Made by a program: the position numbers and the translations under genes. A stretch of 28,587 nt of DNA from JBOFOR01 sp051654865 (lineage in GTDB: Bacteria; Bacillota; Clostridia; Peptostreptococcales; Peptostreptococcaceae): NCBI GenBank assembly GCA_051654865.1, contig JBOFYV010000032.1, forward strand, positions 1 to 28,587, read 5' to 3'. The notes under the pieces were generated by a model, which saw only the letters and a list, made by a program, of their open reading frames with translations, made no database searches and was not told the DNA's origin. Positions 16,821 through 24,064 of the stretch are shown piece by piece; position 1 is the first letter of the stretch; every line of letters starts with the position of its first letter.

Positions 16821-17918
16821 ATGAAATTAGGTATAGTAGGTTTACCAAATGTAGGTAAAAGTACACTATTTAACGCTATAACTCAAGCAGGTGCAGAATC
16901 TGCAAACTATCCTTTCTGTACAATAGAGCCAAACGTTGGTGTTGTTGCAGTTCCGGATGAAAGATTAGATAAATTAAAAGAATTATATGACTCTAAAAAA
17001 GTAGTTCCAACAGCTATAGAATTCTGTGATATAGCAGGACTTGTTAGAGGAGCTTCTAAAGGAGAAGGACTTGGAAACAAATTCTTATCTCACATAAGAG
17101 AAGTTGACGCTATAGTTCACGTTGTTAGATGTTTCGAAGATCCTAACGTAGTTCACGTTGATGGTTCAGTAGATCCTTTAAGAGATATAGAAACTATAAA
17201 CTTAGAATTAATATTCTCTGATATAGAAATATTAGAAAGAAGAATACAAAAAACTGTTAAGGGTGCTAGAGCTGACAAATCATTAGCTTCAGAATTAGAA
17301 TTCTTAAAAGAAATAATGGCTACATTAGAAGACAGTAAATGTGTTAGAACTATGGAATTCACTGAAGATCAAAAAGTATTCGTTGATTCATTAAACTTAC
17401 TTACTTCTAAGCCAGTAATATACGCTACAAACGTATCTGAAGATGATTTAGCTGATGAAGCTGAAAACAATCAATACGTAAACACTGTTAGAGAGTTCGC
17501 TGCTAGCGAAAATGCTGAAGTTGTAGTTGTATGTGCTCAAATAGAAGCAGAAATATCTGAACTTGAGTCTGATGAAGAAAAGAAAGAGTTCTTAGAAACT
17601 TTAGGACTTGAGCAATCAGGACTTGATAAGTTAATCAAATCTTCTTATGCTTTACTTGGACTTATGTCTTACTTAACAGCTGGTCCTCAAGAAGTTAGAG
17701 CTTGGACTATAAAGGTTGGAACTAAGGCTCCTGCTGCTGGTGGAAAGATTCACTCTGATATAGAGAGAGGATTCATAAGAGCAGAGACTATAGCATTCAA
17801 TGACTTAGTTGGAGTTGGTACTATGACTGCTGCTAAGGAAAAAGGATTAGTTAGACTTGAAGGAAAAGAATACATCGTTAAGGATGGAGACGTTATATTA
17901 TTCAGATTTAACGTATAA
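16821..17918 (+). CDS. ychF: Redox-regulated ATPase YchF (Obg-family, TRAFAC class)
   Basis: YchF is a conserved ribosome-associated P-loop NTPase that prefers ATP over GTP and takes part in translation and stress responses. The 365 residues match the family length. Motifs are G1 GLPNVGKST at 6-14, G3 DIAGLVRGASKGEGLGN, and the divergent G4 ATNVSEDDL that replaces the GTP-specific NKxD. A helical insertion follows G3, and the C-terminal TGS domain (about 280-363, with TIKVGTKAPAAGGKIHSD) is intact. The ATG is preceded by AGAGGACG about 11 nt away. Codons are strongly A/T-ending and regular, as for a well-expressed gene. It is a single-gene unit with its own promoter and terminator. Confidence 0.97.
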   Translation: MKLGIVGLPNVGKSTLFNAITQAGAESANYPFCTIEPNVGVVAVPDERLDKLKELYDSKKVVPTAIEFCDIAGLVRGASKGEGLGNKFLSHIREVDAIVHVVRCFEDPNVVHVDGSVDPLRDIETINLELIFSDIEILERRIQKTVKGARADKSLASELEFLKEIMATLEDSKCVRTMEFTEDQKVFVDSLNLLTSKPVIYATNVSEDDLADEAENNQYVNTVREFAASENAEVVVVCAQIEAEISELESDEEKKEFLETLGLEQSGLDKLIKSSYALLGLMSYLTAGPQEVRAWTIKVGTKAPAAGGKIHSDIERGFIRAETIAFNDLVGVGTMTAAKEKGLVRLEGKEYIVKDGDVILFRFNV

Positions 17919-17926
17919 TATTTATG

Positions 17927-17955
17927 GAGTACTCAGTGTTGAGTGCTCTTTTTTT
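17927..17955 (+). terminator. Intrinsic terminator of ychF
   Basis: A 9-bp stem (GAGTACTCA with its partner TGAGTGCTC, one wobble) and a 4-nt loop are followed by seven T on the plus strand, starting 8 nt past the TAA stop. This is a textbook Rho-independent terminator. Confidence 0.9.
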
Positions 17956-17974
17956 ATTAAGATTTTTAAGTATA

Positions 17975-18074
17975 TATAGCCCGCTCGAGGCAAAGTCAAC
18001 AAGCCTTCCTCCAGGCAGTCAAGCTGCAATGTCGGTGCGGCTTATTGCCTTTACCTCTTCGCTCATGATATATA
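17975..18074 (+). repeat. Palindromic repeat element, copy C
   Basis: Arms of about 19 nt (17986-18004 and 18039-18057) pair imperfectly around a 33-nt core (18005-18037), with three mismatches, of which two become G-U wobbles in minus-strand RNA. The arm sequence is largely different from copies A and B, while the core differs from copy A at only four positions. Outer ends TATAGCCCGCTCGA and TCGCTCATGATATATA match copy B. It lies 20 nt beyond the ychF terminator. The rest of this 328-nt gene-free stretch holds a small hairpin GCACTT-C-AAGTGC (18104-18116), the 10-mer GGCGTAGCCT (18152-18161, also found at 11055-11064 after copy B) and the terminator at 18185-18234. Confidence 0.75.
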
Positions 18075-18184
18075 TCTGTTTTTCTTATTTTTAATACAGT
18101 CTTGCACTTCAAGTGCTTCGTCCTTAATGTTTTGAAAAAAATGAAAAAATGGGCGTAGCCTATAATGCCGTAGGCAATTAGTAT

Positions 18185-18234
18185 ATAAATAAAGATAACC
18201 TTAATTCATATAGATTAAGGTTATCTTTATTTAT
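18185..18234. terminator. Bidirectional hairpin terminator
   Basis: Perfect 21-nt inverted repeats (18185-18205 and 18214-18234) with an 8-nt loop lie 12 nt past the stop of the proline-rich protein gene. The outer parts are A-rich on one side and T-rich on the other, so a U-tract forms in either direction. It most likely ends the minus-strand sortase-neighbourhood transcript. Confidence 0.85.
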
Positions 18235-18246
18235 GATATATATTTT

Positions 18247-18981
18247 TTAAGATGCTGGTGGTTCTGGGTCCGGTGTTGGTTCTGGCTCTACCGGTGGCGT
18301 TGGTGGCTCCGGTTCTGGTTGTTCCGGTTCTACCGGTGGTGTTGGCGGTTCCGGTTCTGGTTTTGGTTGTTCTGGTTCTACCGGTGGTGTTACTGGTGGT
18401 TCTGGCTCCGGCTTTGGTTGTTCTGGTTCTGGTGTTGGCGGTGTTACAGGTGGATTCACCGGTGGTTTTGGTGGAGTTACCGGTGGTGTAACTGGCGGAG
18501 TTACAGGCGGTGGCGTTATACCTGGAGGTGGTGTTACCTCTGGTGTTGTTGGCCTAACAGGTCCTACTGGCTCTCTCACTTCTTCCTTCTCACCTATTGT
18601 AAAATTGTTATCCTCTACATAACATCTTAGTATATAATTATCGTTTAACATGCTTACAGGTACATATACTTGCTCGTCCTTTAATATGACCTTTGTATCA
18701 CATGGTACGTTGTATCCGTCTACATTTTTTACATTTACTGGCTTATATTTGCCTTTGCTTAAAAAGAATGATTCGTCTTTAGATATTAATATTTCTTGGT
18801 CATTAAATCTAAATCCTATTTTTCCTTCTTCTTCAAATACTTCACCTTCTAAGTTTTTTGTGATTATATTTAATGAAACATAGTTTGTATCTTTTTCATT
18901 TACTACTTCTACTTTATCTTCACCATAGGAAAAAGATGTCATAGCTATGAACATAGCTATTGTAGCTATACATTTTTTCAT
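18247..18981 (-). CDS. Secreted protein with copper amine oxidase-like N-terminal domain and proline-rich tail
   Basis: This is a 244-residue exported protein. A signal peptide covers about 1-20, ending in SFSYG-ED. Residues about 22-130 resemble the copper amine oxidase N-terminal-like (stalk) domain common in Firmicutes surface proteins (NEKDTNYVSLNIITKNLEG, EQVYVPVSML). From about 134 to the end the protein is almost only Pro, Glu, Thr, Val, Gln and Lys, in degenerate repeats of PPVTP and PVEPEQPKPEPEP type, as seen in wall-spanning regions. No LPXTG, membrane helix or charged tail ends it, so the attachment mode is unclear; it may bind the wall non-covalently or be released. ATG with GGGGAG site. 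It follows the exported 230-residue protein gene and ends at a strong terminator. Confidence 0.75.
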   Translation of the reverse strand: MKKCIATIAMFIAMTSFSYGEDKVEVVNEKDTNYVSLNIITKNLEGEVFEEEGKIGFRFNDQEILISKDESFFLSKGKYKPVNVKNVDGYNVPCDTKVILKDEQVYVPVSMLNDNYILRCYVEDNNFTIGEKEEVREPVGPVRPTTPEVTPPPGITPPPVTPPVTPPVTPPKPPVNPPVTPPTPEPEQPKPEPEPPVTPPVEPEQPKPEPEPPTPPVEPEQPEPEPPTPPVEPEPTPDPEPPAS

Positions 18982-19009
18982 AAGTTTTTCTCCCCTAAAT
19001 AATTCTATA

Positions 19010-19702
19010 TTATTCCGCTTCTTGGCAGTATAATATTATGTTATCATATTTGCTATAATAATCGTAGCTTAATTTTTCCTGGTCATTAAAAACAGCATTT
19101 ATATATATTTCATTTATATTTTTGTCTGGATTTAAGTCCCTTATTGATTGTGCTATTATCTTCATTTGAGACAATGCATTTATAGTATCTAAGTTACCTG
19201 GTATACTTACTTCTACCTTTGTTACATCCCCTGCAGGTACTACTGAATTTATAGTGTAATTAGTAGGAGTAGTACTTCCTCCACCTGTCACTACATTTAT
19301 ATTGTTTAACTTAACACTTAATTTGTTATCTTTTTTACTTACTTGTATTTGCTGAGCTACTTCTTCTAATTCCCCATTATATTCAGTTGCCATTTGTTTA
19401 TTTGGAAATACATTCATAGTAATATAATCTATATCATTCCCTAATTCTTCTGCATAAAGCTTGTTCGCTAAAAATTCAGCTTCATCAATATTTAATTTTA
19501 AATCTGTTGCTATATTATATGTAGCATTGTTTTCTACAACTTCTTTGTTTACTATTTCATAGTCTTCTTTATCTAATAAATCATAACTAAATTCTTTTAT
19601 TACAACTTCTACTTTTCTTTCCTTTGTTACATAAAAACCAAATCCACATACAGCTATAAATGTAACTGCAAGGAAGCTTATCAATAATGTCCTCTTCTTC
19701 AA
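19010..19702 (-). CDS. Exported protein of unknown function
   Basis: I do not recognise this 230-residue protein. It starts with a lysine/arginine patch and one hydrophobic helix (about 5-25) that is an uncleaved anchor or signal peptide, followed by ERKVEVVIKEFSYDLL. No lipobox cysteine is convincingly placed (a Cys lies within the helix). The remainder is a mixed alpha/beta extracellular domain with no cysteines except near the C-terminus, and a GGGSTTPTN linker around the middle suggests two subdomains. The start codon is TTG at 19702-19700, backed by a clear AAGGAGG site 7 nt upstream. It lies 28 nt before the proline-rich protein gene and after the sortase group, so it may be part of the same surface system. 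Confidence 0.7.
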   Translation of the reverse strand: MKKRTLLISFLAVTFIAVCGFGFYVTKERKVEVVIKEFSYDLLDKEDYEIVNKEVVENNATYNIATDLKLNIDEAEFLANKLYAEELGNDIDYITMNVFPNKQMATEYNGELEEVAQQIQVSKKDNKLSVKLNNINVVTGGGSTTPTNYTINSVVPAGDVTKVEVSIPGNLDTINALSQMKIIAQSIRDLNPDKNINEIYINAVFNDQEKLSYDYYSKYDNIILYCQEAE

Positions 19703-19803
19703 TATATTTCCTCCTTAAAAATTATCATACCTTACAATTTTATCATTTATGACAGCTATATTCAATTTTTTTAATTTGCTAATTTATGTATTTCTCCTCA
19801 AGT

Positions 19804-19823
19804 AAAAAAGCGCATAACGCGCT
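19804..19823 (-). terminator. Short terminator after the four-helix membrane protein
   Basis: AGCGC and GCGCT form a 5-bp GC stem with a 5-nt loop right after the stop codon, followed on the minus strand by TTTTTT. The stem is short, so termination is probably partial, letting some transcription continue into 19702-18247. Confidence 0.55.
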
Positions 19824-19824
19824 C

Positions 19825-20733
19825 CTACATTGCTTTACTAGTATCTAGTTTGTTTAAATATTTATATTTTTTATATAAATGTATCCAGTATCTAAATACT
19901 ACACATATTCCTATAATAAACACTATTAAACCTATTATTGATAGATTAAATAAATAATGTTTAATTATTGCAGATACTGCTGTTGCTAGGTATGGTATTC
20001 CTATTGCAACGTGATTGTAAAATCCAGATATATATCCACTTACACCAACTAACAATACTAATAATCCAGAAGAAACAAATGAATATCCAACCCAAGCAAA
20101 TATTCTAGCCTTCCTTCTTCTCCATACTAGTGCAATTAGTAAACATAAAACTAATATCACCATAATTAGTCCAAGTACTACTGTTCCACTATTTATAAAC
20201 CCTGATAGTTTAGCTATTGCTTTCATAGAGCTAGCATTTGATAAAGCATTAAAATCTAATACTTGTAAATCACTTTTTATAATATTCATAAATGTAGACT
20301 TAAACTCCTCTAGATTTTGTTTAAACTCTTCATTTAGATACATACCATTAAACATTAAAAATTCATTAATATCTTCATTAAATCTTTCTTCGTATACATT
20401 CATATCCAATGGTGGTATTTCTACTTTTTTATTTTTCATATAATCTACTACAGAGTACACATAACTATCTACAGAAGCCTTTACTTCCGTTTTTAGTATT
20501 ATACCTTCAAAGGTATCCTTTGGAATATTGTTAGTTAACAATAAGTACTCTAAGTTTTCATTTATATTGTAATAGATTTTATCATAAATATTGTTCTTTT
20601 CTAAAACGTTTATATAAGACTGGTCATTTAGCATAGTTCCTCTAAAGAATAAAACACCTGAAGTTATTACGATAACAAACATAAGGACTAAACTTATAAT
20701 AAACGATATTATATTTTTTATATTCTTCTTCAT
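19825..20733 (-). CDS. Four-helix membrane protein next to class D sortase
   Basis: This is a membrane protein of unknown function, about 302 residues. An N-terminal helix (about 4-27) is followed by a roughly 140-residue extracellular, acidic and asparagine-rich domain, then three closely spaced helices and a basic C-terminus (LYKKYKYLNK). A cytoplasmic WRRRKAR loop lies after the second helix. I place the start at ATG 20733-20731, preceded by GTGAGG at good spacing; the in-frame GTG at 20745 has no proper ribosome site. It follows the class D sortase with a short gap (13 nt), so the two are co-expressed. The topology suggests a sensor or an accessory factor presenting an outside domain, but no known family is recognised. 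Confidence 0.72.
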   Translation of the reverse strand: MKKNIKNIISFIISLVLMFVIVITSGVLFFRGTMLNDQSYINVLEKNNIYDKIYYNINENLEYLLLTNNIPKDTFEGIILKTEVKASVDSYVYSVVDYMKNKKVEIPPLDMNVYEERFNEDINEFLMFNGMYLNEEFKQNLEEFKSTFMNIIKSDLQVLDFNALSNASSMKAIAKLSGFINSGTVVLGLIMVILVLCLLIALVWRRRKARIFAWVGYSFVSSGLLVLLVGVSGYISGFYNHVAIGIPYLATAVSAIIKHYLFNLSIIGLIVFIIGICVVFRYWIHLYKKYKYLNKLDTSKAM

Positions 20734-20746
20734 AATAAACCTCACA

Positions 20747-21391
20747 CTATTCTTGTACTATTTCTAAAAATTCACATTCTACTATATATCTCTCTGGTGC
20801 TCTTCCTACAAAGTTAAATGGATAACACGTATATACAGTCAACTTCTCAAAATCAGTAGGCTCAGTAACACTAGTATCGTCAGGATTAGTGATTCTAATA
20901 TTAGATACCTTGTACTTATATTTTCCCCAGTCCGTATCTACAAACACTTCATCTCCTACTTTTACACCTTCAAGCTTTTTGAATACCGTATCTCTATGTC
21001 CTGCTAGTACTACGTTTCCACCTTCACCTGGTAGTGTGCTTCCTGCATAATGACCCACACCTTTTTTCAGTTCATCATCTCCATCACCATGAATAAGGGG
21101 TCTTTCAATTTCTACAGAAGGAATTCTAATAGTACCAAATAATTGACCTAAATCAGGCCTATATACTTCTTTATTATTTATATTAAAACTTACTTGATCT
21201 AAATTTATGCTAGGTTTAGAGAATACTGTAGTACCTATAGCATAACTTTGTGCTAATAAATTCCATGATGCACTCATTATTATGATTGCTCCTGTTATGC
21301 TTAAAAAAATAGGAATTACAAACGTAATCCCTACTTTTTTTAACATACGGGAATTTTCTCTAACAAATTTTGATAATTTCTTAAATTTCAT
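20747..21391 (-). CDS. Class D sortase
   Basis: Sortases cleave a C-terminal sorting signal and join the substrate to peptidoglycan. This one has 214 residues with an N-terminal membrane anchor (about 21-40), then the sortase barrel with GTIRIPSVEIERPLIHGD. The catalytic triad is visible: His132 in AGHRDT, Cys189 in VYTCYPF and Arg201 in APERYIV. The TCYPFxFVGxAPxRYIV signature is that of class D enzymes. I chose ATG 21391-21389, with AGGAG 6 nt upstream; a TTG at 21397 sits directly against that site. It is 27 nt downstream of a secreted protein with an LTETA sorting-like signal, its likely substrate. Confidence 0.92.
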   Translation of the reverse strand: MKFKKLSKFVRENSRMLKKVGITFVIPIFLSITGAIIIMSASWNLLAQSYAIGTTVFSKPSINLDQVSFNINNKEVYRPDLGQLFGTIRIPSVEIERPLIHGDGDDELKKGVGHYAGSTLPGEGGNVVLAGHRDTVFKKLEGVKVGDEVFVDTDWGKYKYKVSNIRITNPDDTSVTEPTDFEKLTVYTCYPFNFVGRAPERYIVECEFLEIVQE

Positions 21392-21418
21392 GTCCAACTC
21401 CTATATATTAATTATGTA

Positions 21419-22054
21419 TTAAGCAAATTGTCTCTTAGATACTGTAAATATACCAGCTGCAGCCATTATCATAGCACTACCAGCTAATATTAAATTTCCA
21501 TATGGAGTAGCAGTCTCTGTTAATTCTCCTCCTACTGGATGGAACTTTCCTTTGTCTGGATTGTTTGAGAATTTGTACATAGAGTCAAATGCTTTATTTA
21601 TTATGTTTATATTAAAGTTTGTTATTAAACTAGTTACATCAGTTGTAGCTAATTCTAATATCATTGCTCCTTTAGCATCTGTTACTATAACAGTTGTTGC
21701 CCCTTTTGTATTTTTAGAGAACTTTACATTAAGACCTATTACTTTACCTGCATCTACAGCTATACTTTGTAATTTAGTCTTGCTAGAAGTTGGTAACTTA
21801 CTTAAATCTTTAGTGTTACCTATTGTTTTCTTAGCTTCTTTCATATAGTTTTCTATTTTTTTATGTTGTTCTTTAGTTATAGTAGTCTTTTGTAAATATT
21901 CTACTATATTTCCTACATATTTGCTTGGAACACCCGCTGCTATTAAGTCATTTTGTAACTCTTTAACAGGGTTTTTCTTATCCGCAAATATACTTCCAGT
22001 CATAGCAAATACAAGTATAAATGCTAAAACCATAGTCTTCATTGCTTTTTTCAT
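21419..22054 (-). CDS. Secreted surface protein with non-canonical sorting signal (LTETA), likely class D sortase substrate
   Basis: This 211-residue exported protein has a signal peptide at about 1-24 (ending SIFA). The mature part is lysine-rich, helical in the first half (ELQNDLIAAGVPSKYVGNIV) and beta-like in the second (KGATTVIVTDAKGAMILEL). The C-terminus has the layout of a cell-wall sorting signal: LTETA at 178-182, then TPYGN, a hydrophobic stretch and a short SKRQFA tail. LTETA is close to the LPxTA motif used by some class D sortases but has Thr in place of Pro. The gene directly precedes the class D sortase and starts with ATG after AGGAGGAG. The family of the mature domain is not recognised with certainty. 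Confidence 0.75.
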   Translation of the reverse strand: MKKAMKTMVLAFILVFAMTGSIFADKKNPVKELQNDLIAAGVPSKYVGNIVEYLQKTTITKEQHKKIENYMKEAKKTIGNTKDLSKLPTSSKTKLQSIAVDAGKVIGLNVKFSKNTKGATTVIVTDAKGAMILELATTDVTSLITNFNINIINKAFDSMYKFSNNPDKGKFHPVGGELTETATPYGNLILAGSAMIMAAAGIFTVSKRQFA

Positions 22055-22096
22055 TTTACTCCTCCTAATAAATTGTAATTATTTCCTTCACAACCC

Positions 22097-22125
22097 ATTA
22101 TACATTATTTTCCATCTATTTTTAA
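22097..22125 (-). promoter_or_regulatory. Predicted promoter of the sortase D operon
   Basis: On the minus strand TTAAAA (22125-22120) and TATAAT (22102-22097) are 17 nt apart, with TG directly before the -10, the same arrangement as at ychF. It would drive the substrate, sortase and membrane protein genes. Confidence 0.5.
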
Positions 22126-22235
22126 CCTCTTTTTATATTTGGTATTTCACTATATAAATATGATTAAGTGTTTGAGTATATTTTAGTTATTATTGGAAAT
22201 AAATCCTATATATGATTATTGAAAGGAAGATACTA

Positions 22236-22799
22236 ATGAAAAAATTAAAAATAAGTTTAGGAGTAATTTTATTGATAGTATGCTGTACAGTTGTATTTAG
22301 TAGGCTCCCATTAGATATTAAGGAGAACTCTACTATTGTAGATTCTGATAATAAAACTATTGATAATAAGAAGACTAGTACTTCTGAGGAAGTCAAAAAT
22401 GATATTAAAATTAACAGTAATTCTAATAAACCTAATGTATCTGATAACAATGCCAATAATAAAGTAACTAAAACTAGTGATTCTTCTAGTAATGATTATA
22501 GTGTACTAGTTCAATCTCCAGTTTATGATGCAGTGGTTCAATTAGATAAAGAATCTAAGGAAATAAATGTAAAGTTATTGAATGATTCAAATCTTGACTC
22601 TTATGACACTGATAAATATATTAATCTTTCAGAAGATGAAGTTAATTATCTAAAAGAAAATGCACAAAGTCTACTAAAGGAATTTGAAGAGGGCTCTATG
22701 CTTGATAAGTATTCATTTGTAAGTAAAATGCTAAAAGATTATGATACTAATATTAAAATGGGCGATTTGATTAGTATTGCTATGAGCTATTTAAATTAA
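22236..22799 (+). CDS. Exported, membrane-anchored protein with low-complexity linker
   Basis: I do not recognise this 187-residue protein. It has an N-terminal KKLK patch and one hydrophobic helix (about 6-24, possibly a signal peptide, with two adjacent Cys). A roughly 70-residue linker rich in Ser, Asn, Lys, Asp and Thr follows. A compact acidic, mainly helical C-terminal domain (about 95-187) contains YINLSEDEVNYLKENAQSL and ends in MSYLN. The start is ATG 22236, with AAGGAAGA 5 nt upstream; an upstream in-frame ATG at 22212 lacks a ribosome site. It is divergent from the sortase D operon and 61 nt before a small membrane protein gene on the same strand. Confidence 0.68.
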   Translation: MKKLKISLGVILLIVCCTVVFSRLPLDIKENSTIVDSDNKTIDNKKTSTSEEVKNDIKINSNSNKPNVSDNNANNKVTKTSDSSSNDYSVLVQSPVYDAVVQLDKESKEINVKLLNDSNLDSYDTDKYINLSEDEVNYLKENAQSLLKEFEEGSMLDKYSFVSKMLKDYDTNIKMGDLISIAMSYLN

Positions 22800-22860
22800 A
22801 GTTATTTTTATTTCTTCTATTTCATTATATATATTATAGATGTATTTAGGAGGATAATAT

Positions 22861-23202
22861 ATGAGTAGAAGAAATCATATAACATTTAGTATACTTAGCA
22901 TGATAGGATTATGGGTAGTGATTATATTTCTATCATCTGCAGTGATTCGGCTGTTTTATGCTATAGCGAGAACATTCATATATTTAGTAGGACTGTTATC
23001 AGTATTATTAATGGTTGGTGTTTTTGTTGCTATTTTTTCTTATATTATATATAGGGTAATACTAAGTCTCACTAGATGTAAAAGAGGATGCATTGATAAA
23101 GAAATATTAATATCATCTATATTAAAAATTCAATTTAAAATTATAGTATGTTTGATATTTCTTTACTTCTCTTTTGGTATTATAAATACTCTCATAACTT
23201 AA
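22861..23202 (+). CDS. Small integral membrane protein of unknown function
   Basis: This 113-residue protein has about three hydrophobic helices (roughly 10-30, 37-66 and 92-110) and a basic, Cys-containing loop between the second and third (TRCKRGCIDKE). A strong AGGAGG site precedes the ATG. The CxxxxC pair in the loop is the only motif-like feature. It is probably co-transcribed with the preceding exported protein gene and ends at a shared palindromic terminator facing the pilus sortase gene. Confidence 0.65.
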   Translation: MSRRNHITFSILSMIGLWVVIIFLSSAVIRLFYAIARTFIYLVGLLSVLLMVGVFVAIFSYIIYRVILSLTRCKRGCIDKEILISSILKIQFKIIVCLIFLYFSFGIINTLIT

Positions 23203-23231
23203 AAAATCTAGGTGATATCACCTAGATTTTT
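23202..23231. terminator. Perfect 30-bp palindrome, shared convergent terminator
   Basis: A fully symmetric palindrome centred on GATATC has A-tracts on the left and T-tracts on the right. It begins at the last base of the membrane protein stop codon and ends 6 nt before the class C sortase stop, so it works as an intrinsic terminator for both converging genes. Confidence 0.88.
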
Positions 23232-23237
23232 CTCATC

Positions 23238-24056
23238 TTACTTTCTTTTCTTTTTTATAATTACTATCATTATTAATAGTACAACTATTGATAATACTAG
23301 TACTATAGAATTAATAGTCCATATGTTATTTGTATCTGTATCCGTTGTTTGCATATTTGTATTGTCATCTAAATTTGCTATTCTTTCTGCATGAACTAAT
23401 AATCTATGAGAGTTTACTCCATAAGGTGTGCACGTTACTAGTGTAAGCATATCTTTACTTTCTATGGGTTTCAAGTTTTCTACTTCTGATGGTAGAACTA
23501 CCTCAATATTTCTAACTTGATATGTTAGTGTTTTGTTCAATATTTTTAGTACTATTACATCATCTAGATTAATTTTTTCTAAATCTGTAAATAATTTAGC
23601 TGACGGAAGTCCTGTATGACCAGTAAGTACACTATGCATTCCATCTCCTCCTACAGGAAGAGACGTTCCTTCTAAATGACCTACTCCTTTTTGTAGTACT
23701 GGTTCTGATGTCCCATGATATATTGGCAATCTTAATTTAATTTTATCTATTTCAATATATCCCATTATACTTTCATCTTCATTTAATTTTAGTTGGGATA
23801 GATAATTTTGATCTTCAGGTTCACCATCTTTTATACCTGTTGGATTTTTTAATAAATTCTTATTATAGTTTTGAGCTTTCTCAAAAACTGCTTCTATGTT
23901 TTCTTTATCAGTATTATTTACTACGCTATCATATTTTCCTATTACAAATGATCCTATCATCTTGTTGTAATAATCACTTATAGTTGGATACATTAGTATT
24001 AGAAATCCTATAATAAATACTAAAACAATACATATATTAGATATTTTCTTTTTCAT
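23238..24056 (-). CDS. Class C (pilin-polymerising) sortase
   Basis: This enzyme links backbone pilins by isopeptide bonds. It has 272 residues, with an N-terminal helix (about 6-23) and a C-terminal helix (about 240-268) followed by KKKRK, the two-anchor plan of class C sortases. The family core is clear: MGYIEIDKIKLRLPIYHGTS, GVGHLEGTSLPVGG, His147 in TGHTGLPSAKLF, Cys209 in TLVTCTPYGVNSHR and Arg218. The lid segment before the barrel reads GEPEDQNYLSQL and lacks the usual DP(F/W/Y) triad. The ATG follows only a weak GAAGAA site 8 nt past the pilin stop, which suggests coupling to the pilin gene. It is the last gene of the pilus operon. Confidence 0.93.
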   Translation of the reverse strand: MKKKISNICIVLVFIIGFLILMYPTISDYYNKMIGSFVIGKYDSVVNNTDKENIEAVFEKAQNYNKNLLKNPTGIKDGEPEDQNYLSQLKLNEDESIMGYIEIDKIKLRLPIYHGTSEPVLQKGVGHLEGTSLPVGGDGMHSVLTGHTGLPSAKLFTDLEKINLDDVIVLKILNKTLTYQVRNIEVVLPSEVENLKPIESKDMLTLVTCTPYGVNSHRLLVHAERIANLDDNTNMQTTDTDTNNIWTINSIVLVLSIVVLLIMIVIIKKKRK

Positions 24057-24064
24057 ATTTTTGA

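Noticed and set aside
18252..18630. Long plus-strand open frames opposite the proline-rich tail
   Set aside because: They arise because the complement of Pro/Glu/Thr codon repeats has no stops. Their products are simple Val/Leu or Trp/Phe-rich strings with no ribosome site, and the minus-strand gene has a signal peptide and a recognisable domain.
23202..23231. Perfect palindrome as a regulator binding site
   Set aside because: It lies exactly between two converging stop codons with A and T tracts on its sides, which a bidirectional terminator explains fully.
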